A DNA stretch of 64,000 bases, taken from positions 33,628,234-33,692,233 of the forward strand of contig CM037472.1 in the NCBI GenBank assembly GCA_021014325.1, in the 5' to 3' direction. The translations under genes and the position numbers were made by a program. The notes beneath the pieces are model-generated. The model ran no database searches and was not told the origin of the DNA. It saw only the letters and a program-made list of their open reading frames with translations. The stretch's first letter is position 1; each line of letters starts with the position of its first letter. This document shows, piece by piece, positions 59,966 to 64,000 of the stretch. The stretch is from Plazaster borealis (taxonomy: Eukaryota; Echinodermata; Asteroidea; Forcipulatida; Labidiasteridae).

Positions 59966-59981
59966 CAGTGTTAGTCCAGCC

Positions 59982-60068
59982 AAGCCCAGTCTATTCCTCC
60001 AGCCAAACCCATTCCTCCAGTCAAGCCCAGTCCATTCCTCCAGCCAAGCCCAGTCCATTCCTCCAGCC
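59982..60068. repeat. 23-bp minisatellite, 4 units
   Basis: The unit aagcccagtccattcctcca plus gcc occurs at 59982-60004, as a shortened 18-bp version at 60005-60022, and at 60023-60045 and 60046-60068. Frames on either strand (Trp/Leu/Gly-rich or Pro/Ser-rich) are artefacts. Confidence 0.9.
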
Positions 60069-60794
60069 TACCCTAGATCAGTTATGTCCTCCCATCATGG
60101 CATCCCATGACGATCATGCAAAGCTTGAACCTCTTTCTTATGGCGAATTCCCACAATTCCTTTTACCAAGTGTAGCCACTTGACCACACACGCATACTGC
60201 CAGCCAGCACGCCCCGCCAGAATCACAAACTAACCTCACAGGCTACAGCCCTCACACTTGAAGTATTGCAGCGTGGGACTAACCCAGGTGGCTGAGATAT
60301 AATAAAGTAGGTTTAATGTCAAGGCAGTGTCGTTGGCGCCTAGCATGATCTTTCTTATTAATAAAGCATAGGCCTTCCCTGTACAAACACCAGCTCTGAT
60401 CACTGCGAATGTCCTTCCCGTATTCAATATAACTCAATTTTGGATCCAGAAAGTAGAACAAGAAGGCCTGATAATTTGATGGGAACTGTTTGGATGAAGA
60501 CTGGAAACCTAATTCACTTGTTGACCTGGGTGGGATTGAAACCTACAAGGATCCAAGTATATGCATCGGTGTTTCTCACACTCTGTATTTCTTCATTCAA
60601 TTTCAATATCCCCCTCCAATGAGATTAGCACAGGATCAGAATTTCCAACGGTCATCCTATATTGACCATGTGAAGATAATTCAATGCCTGGTTTTGCTGC
60701 TTGTCTGTTCAAAGTAATCTGTTGGTCTTCGCATTTTTATTGTTGCATAATTTCTCTGATGAACCTCATTCATTTATTCTTTTGTCTTCTTAAG
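60069..60794 (+). other. Intron 3' end and splice acceptor region
   Basis: Unique-looking sequence leading to the acceptor: T-rich from about 60735 with ttattcttttgtcttcttaag ending at 60794. No additional exon was recognised in it. Confidence 0.6.
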
Positions 60795-60895
60795 GAAATT
60801 CATTGAGGTTTCAATCATCGATGATGAGGAATACGAGAAGGAAGAAAACTTCTATGTGGAGCTGGGCCAGCCCAAATTAATCAAGAGAGGAAATG
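60795..60895 (+). CDS. Na+/Ca2+ exchanger exon encoding part of CBD2
   Basis: This exon continues the NCX reading frame from 2373. Its first base completes Trp595, then 33 codons follow (KFIEVSIIDDEEYEKEENF, YVELGQPKLIKRGN), and its last base begins the next codon. The acceptor AG is at 60793-60794 and the donor GTAAGA starts at 60896. The acidic DDEEYEK segment lies in the second Ca2+-sensor domain and is like vertebrate NCX1 exon A (DDEEYEK) rather than exon B (DREEYEK), which suggests a Ca2+-binding CBD2. The length of 101 nt changes phase from 2 to 1, so skipping it would break the frame; it must be constitutive or swapped with another exon of matching phase. The position and sequence leave little doubt that it belongs to the gene at 590. 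Confidence 0.93.
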
Positions 60896-62654
60896 GTAAG
60901 AATCCATGGCAATTTTTTTTTTTAAACAATATTTAACAATCCTGACCCGAAGCTCAAAGTTACTTTGCTATGTACAGATGATAAAGATATAAAAGGTATT
61001 CATGAAGTAAAATTGAAAATAATGTGGCTAAAGGCCGTTTTCTCCAAGATGCGTATCCGATTAAACACTGGTTTGATCAGTTCTTACTTTGCAAAGCTTC
61101 AAAATGTTTCAAAACATCCACAGAATTGTTTTGAGAAAAGGTTCTCAATTATCTTTTTCAAAACAGTACAGACAGAAGCATTTTCAACATCATCCCCACA
61201 AAAATAAAGTGCTTTATCAGTTTGACTGTGCTTTCTTTACAGCACGTTCAACCTTTAAATCAAGGAGATGAACATTTTATCGAGCCTTCTCCCCCCCCCC
61301 ACCCCCCGACCCCCGGTAGTCCTCTCACCACTGCTGTGCACATTAGATAACTGTTATTACCCTATTCTTATAAACAAAGCAATTATATAATCTCTTCTCA
61401 ACAGAAATGACGTCTCATAAAAGTGCTGTTGTTTTTAGAGCCATTATTTATTTATTTCAAAGAGCATATCATATGTGTCATAATCTTGTGTAGCTTTTAC
61501 ATCATAACCTTGTGTAGCTTTTACATTAAATTTGTATCTTCACCTCAAATGTTCAAGATTGTTATGTCCGTCGTTTACAACTATCTCTGTGTTCTTTTGA
61601 TAACAAATTATGTTTTGGATCACACGATGAATAATCTTTTTTTCCCCCAAAGAATAGAGTAGTTCTGAACTATTTTGGATCATTCTGTAAACATACCCTG
61701 ATATATATGTACAGCCCCAAAGTCTCAAAGATCCTTCCAAGGTTTTTTTGTCCATGTTTTATAGCTTAACCGTGTTTGGGTCATTGCAAATGCCAAGGGG
61801 TTACTTGGGTACAATTTTAAAATATTGTAAGTATTTTGAAATAAGAGCCTGTATTTTAGCGGGATTTTGTGTCTATAGATTTGAGCTCAGTGATGGATAT
61901 TACGGTGAGGATATTTGTTTGCGTTTTCTTTTTTCAATTTCAGTCTGATGCCTGTGTTGACCAACCCCTAAATATATTCCTTTACAGGGACAGCAGTCAG
62001 GGAGCATTCAAAGAGGCAATGGAAACCGTGGAAGTCTGCCTCGAGGAAAAGTCTGGGTCTGTTTTTGGATCTCAAGTTGTTTATATTTTTTTTTTGCACT
62101 GCTAGCATTTGCTGCTGGGAACATTTCAATTGTTGTGACCTGCTTTTAGTAAAAGGGAAAATACTTATTCATGGTGATCTTGTGTGTTTATTTAATATTT
62201 GAGGGTGTGAATGAATTTGCCCTTTCAAAAATCATTGATGTATCTTTACCTTATTCAAACCTTATTCAATGTGTCAGCTTGCATTCCTTCAAGGACAAGG
62301 AGTAGGCAGTAAGATGTACCATGGGGAGATGGGGGAGGGGGTTCATTGCTTGGAGTAGCGTACAGAGAACACGATAAGATATTCACATCTCATATTACAA
62401 GGTTCTATGAAGTGTCCTTGGTTACCGGTGAACGGTGGAAAGATGGGGACTGTGAACGTTCTTGAAGAAACTTACTCAAAGCACACTGCACGGTCTCTTT
62501 TAGTTCAAGCTCAACTCCTTTCGGGGGCCGCATAAATTTATTCCACATTTAAGATGGGGTTTCCGAGTGATTTGTTCCTTTAAATTTTCATGAATCAAGA
62601 GCAGCACTTTGATGTCTAGTGAGACTTCAACTTCAGTTCCTCTCTGAATTGCTT

Positions 62655-63215
62655 CATAGAATATACAAATATTGGATGCATATGAGTGCATTGTCGCCGA
62701 ATATAATCACAAGGTGAAATCTGGGACTATTCCATTTTACGAGGGCGAAGCTGACTAAAATGGAAAGGCCAGATTTTACTGAGTGATTATATTCTGCGAT
62801 AATGCACAAACGAAATGCATTCAATATTTGTTTTATATAACTCACACATACATCCTTGCAGCGCATCCTTGTCATTTCAAAAAATTGTTCACAATAAACA
62901 CAAATTAGACACGGAAACTCGTCCACCCCACACTCTAAAAAAACACTTCTAAACAACCTGGACGACTCCATGTAGACACCAACTGTGTCCGCCGTGACAT
63001 GACCTTGCCTCGTTAGGACAAACGAGCGGGGACCGAAATTTTGGAATTGAGTTGCAAAGTGCCCGAAAGCTTCCTATAATTATCCATACACATGTAGGAC
63101 TCCTTTATTACATTTTGGAGTGTCGCAGCATGATACCATGGCAAAATAAAGGATTACATGTGACGGGTGTTCCACCAATCAAATGACAAGGATCTGTGTG
63201 TGCGGTATGTAATCA
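62655..63215 (-). repeat. Dispersed repeat J, longest minus-strand copy
   Basis: Its reverse complement is colinear with 43730-44215, and its 5' portion (63165-63210) with 34165-34265. About 560 bp. The hairpin end with two gaatataatcac-type blocks lies at 62690-62800. Confidence 0.7.
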
Positions 63216-63493
63216 TAACTCATGGATGAAAGGGAACCATTGGTTTCCAATCCATGCACAAAATATGAGTGAAATGGGCATTGTCAAAACCGAGGGTGAT
63301 TAACTTTGAAATGTAGTAGGCACATTTGCCTTCCCTAACTAAACACACCTGAGCACGTGCCATACTTTTTTGGTTCACCTCAAGGCAAGGTTTCTCCAGG
63401 CTGTGCTTTTGAGACATCCTTTTCCTCTCAGAGACATAGAATAAAAAACAATTGTGATATTAATAACACTGTAAATTATGGAGTTATATTTAA

Positions 63494-63860
63494 AGGTATC
63501 GTACACGTTTGGTAATGACTCAAAACAAATATTAGCATAAAAACTTACTTGGTAACGAGCAACGGAGAGCTGTTGATAGTATAAAACATTGTGAGAAACG
63601 ACTCCCTCTGAAGTAACCTAGTTTTTGAGAAAGAGGTAATTTCTCACTAAAATAATAAAATACTTCTTGCAAGAAGCCTTTTATTTCTATCTGAAAGCAC
63701 ACAAATTTGTACAACAAGGGTGTTTTTCTTTCATCATTTTCTTGCAACTTCAATGACCAATTGAGCCCAAATTTTCACAGGCTTGTTATTTTATGCACAT
63801 GTTGGGATACACCAAGTGAGAACACTGGTCTTTGACAATTTCCAAACGTGTTCAGCGCCT
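63494..63860 (+). mobile_element. TTAA family A element, full length
   Basis: It is flanked by TTAA at 63490-63493 and 63861-63864. Ends AGGTATCGTACACGTTTGG and CCAAACGTGTTCAGCGCCT. It is very similar to 5098-5464 and 11846-12218, so these copies look comparatively young. Confidence 0.9.
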
Positions 63861-63886
63861 TTAAACATATTCCACTCATGTGTAAC

Positions 63887-64000
63887 TCCATTTTCTTGGA
63901 ACTTCGATGACCAATTGTTGACCAGGCTTGTTATTTTATGCATATGTTGGGATACACCAAGTGAGAACACTGGTCTTTGACAATTTCCTAACGTGTTCAG
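63887..64000 (+). mobile_element. TTAA family A element, right end only
   Basis: cattttcttggaacttcgat to cctaacgtgttcag repeats the right third of family A directly after the full copy. It is cut by the window edge, and its left two thirds are absent. Confidence 0.75.

Larger units (their letters stand above)
2374..60794 (+). other. NCX intron, 58.4 kb
   Basis: The donor is GTAAGT at 2374-2379 and the acceptor is ttttgtcttcttaag ending at 60794. Joining the exons completes a TGG codon (Trp595) and continues the CBD2 reading frame without interruption, which supports this pairing. The intron holds the repeats listed separately. No second CBD2-type exon was recognised in it by eye, but a diverged alternative exon cannot be excluded. 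Confidence 0.9.
60896..64000 (+). other. Next NCX intron, incomplete in the window
   Basis: The donor GTAAGA lies at 60896-60901 and no acceptor with a convincing NCX exon follows before 64000. A C-rich run is at 61290-61307. The intron contains repeat J and family A copies near its right end; 61316-62654 is otherwise featureless. Confidence 0.7.

Noticed and set aside
61988..62052. Possible further NCX exon after tttacag at 61981-61987
   Set aside because: None of the three frames resembles the expected NCX sequence, and no good donor follows. A resemblance of 62009-62030 to 442-460 in the 5' leader appears to be chance.

Overview
This is a eukaryotic nuclear window dominated by one very long intron. 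It most likely comes from a marine invertebrate deuterostome, and an echinoderm fits best. The reasons are consensus GT-AG splice sites, AT-rich sequence packed with short foldback transposons, several tRNA-headed SINEs with (AAT)n tails, a (CCCTAA)n tract, and frequent tacatgta motifs. The taxon is an inference, since nothing here fixes the species. No bacterial gene, CRISPR array, rRNA or functional tRNA gene was found.

Only one gene can be supported: an SLC8-family plasma-membrane Na+/Ca2+ exchanger (NCX) on the + strand. A large exon (about 272-2373, ATG at 590) encodes the N-terminal membrane domain, the alpha-1 ion-binding repeat, the XIP autoinhibitory segment, the whole first Calx-beta Ca2+ sensor (CBD1) and the first half of CBD2. 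A 58.4-kb intron (2374-60794) follows. A 101-nt exon (60795-60895) then completes more of CBD2 with an acidic IIDDEEYEKEENF segment resembling vertebrate alternative exon A. The rest of CBD2 and the C-terminal membrane domain with the alpha-2 repeat must lie beyond 64000.

The intron is mostly a repeat archive. Its main component is a set of about 290-440-bp non-autonomous elements with AGG... termini, mostly flanked by TTAA (families A to F below, about 15 copies). Several families share an internal core although their ends differ. Other components are foldback elements (e.g. 2561-2790, 15866-16001, 27971-28153, 29753-30000, 34637-34825, 53834-54104, 56433-56923, 58726-58853), two stem-loop families (SL and G), dispersed repeats H, J, K, P, R and V, tRNA-headed SINEs, two LINE 3' remnants, and several minisatellites. 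Nesting gives a relative history: a family A element sits inside a LINE remnant, a LINE tail sits inside a family C element, and a family E and a family B element share one TTAA.

Most short ORFs in the intron fall inside repeats or look random, and they are not called as genes. Segments with nothing recognisable are listed as such. No new multi-gene system is visible. The most notable signals are the TTAA element group and its nesting, the long palindromes, the telomere-type repeat inside a stem-loop element, and the NCX exon structure.
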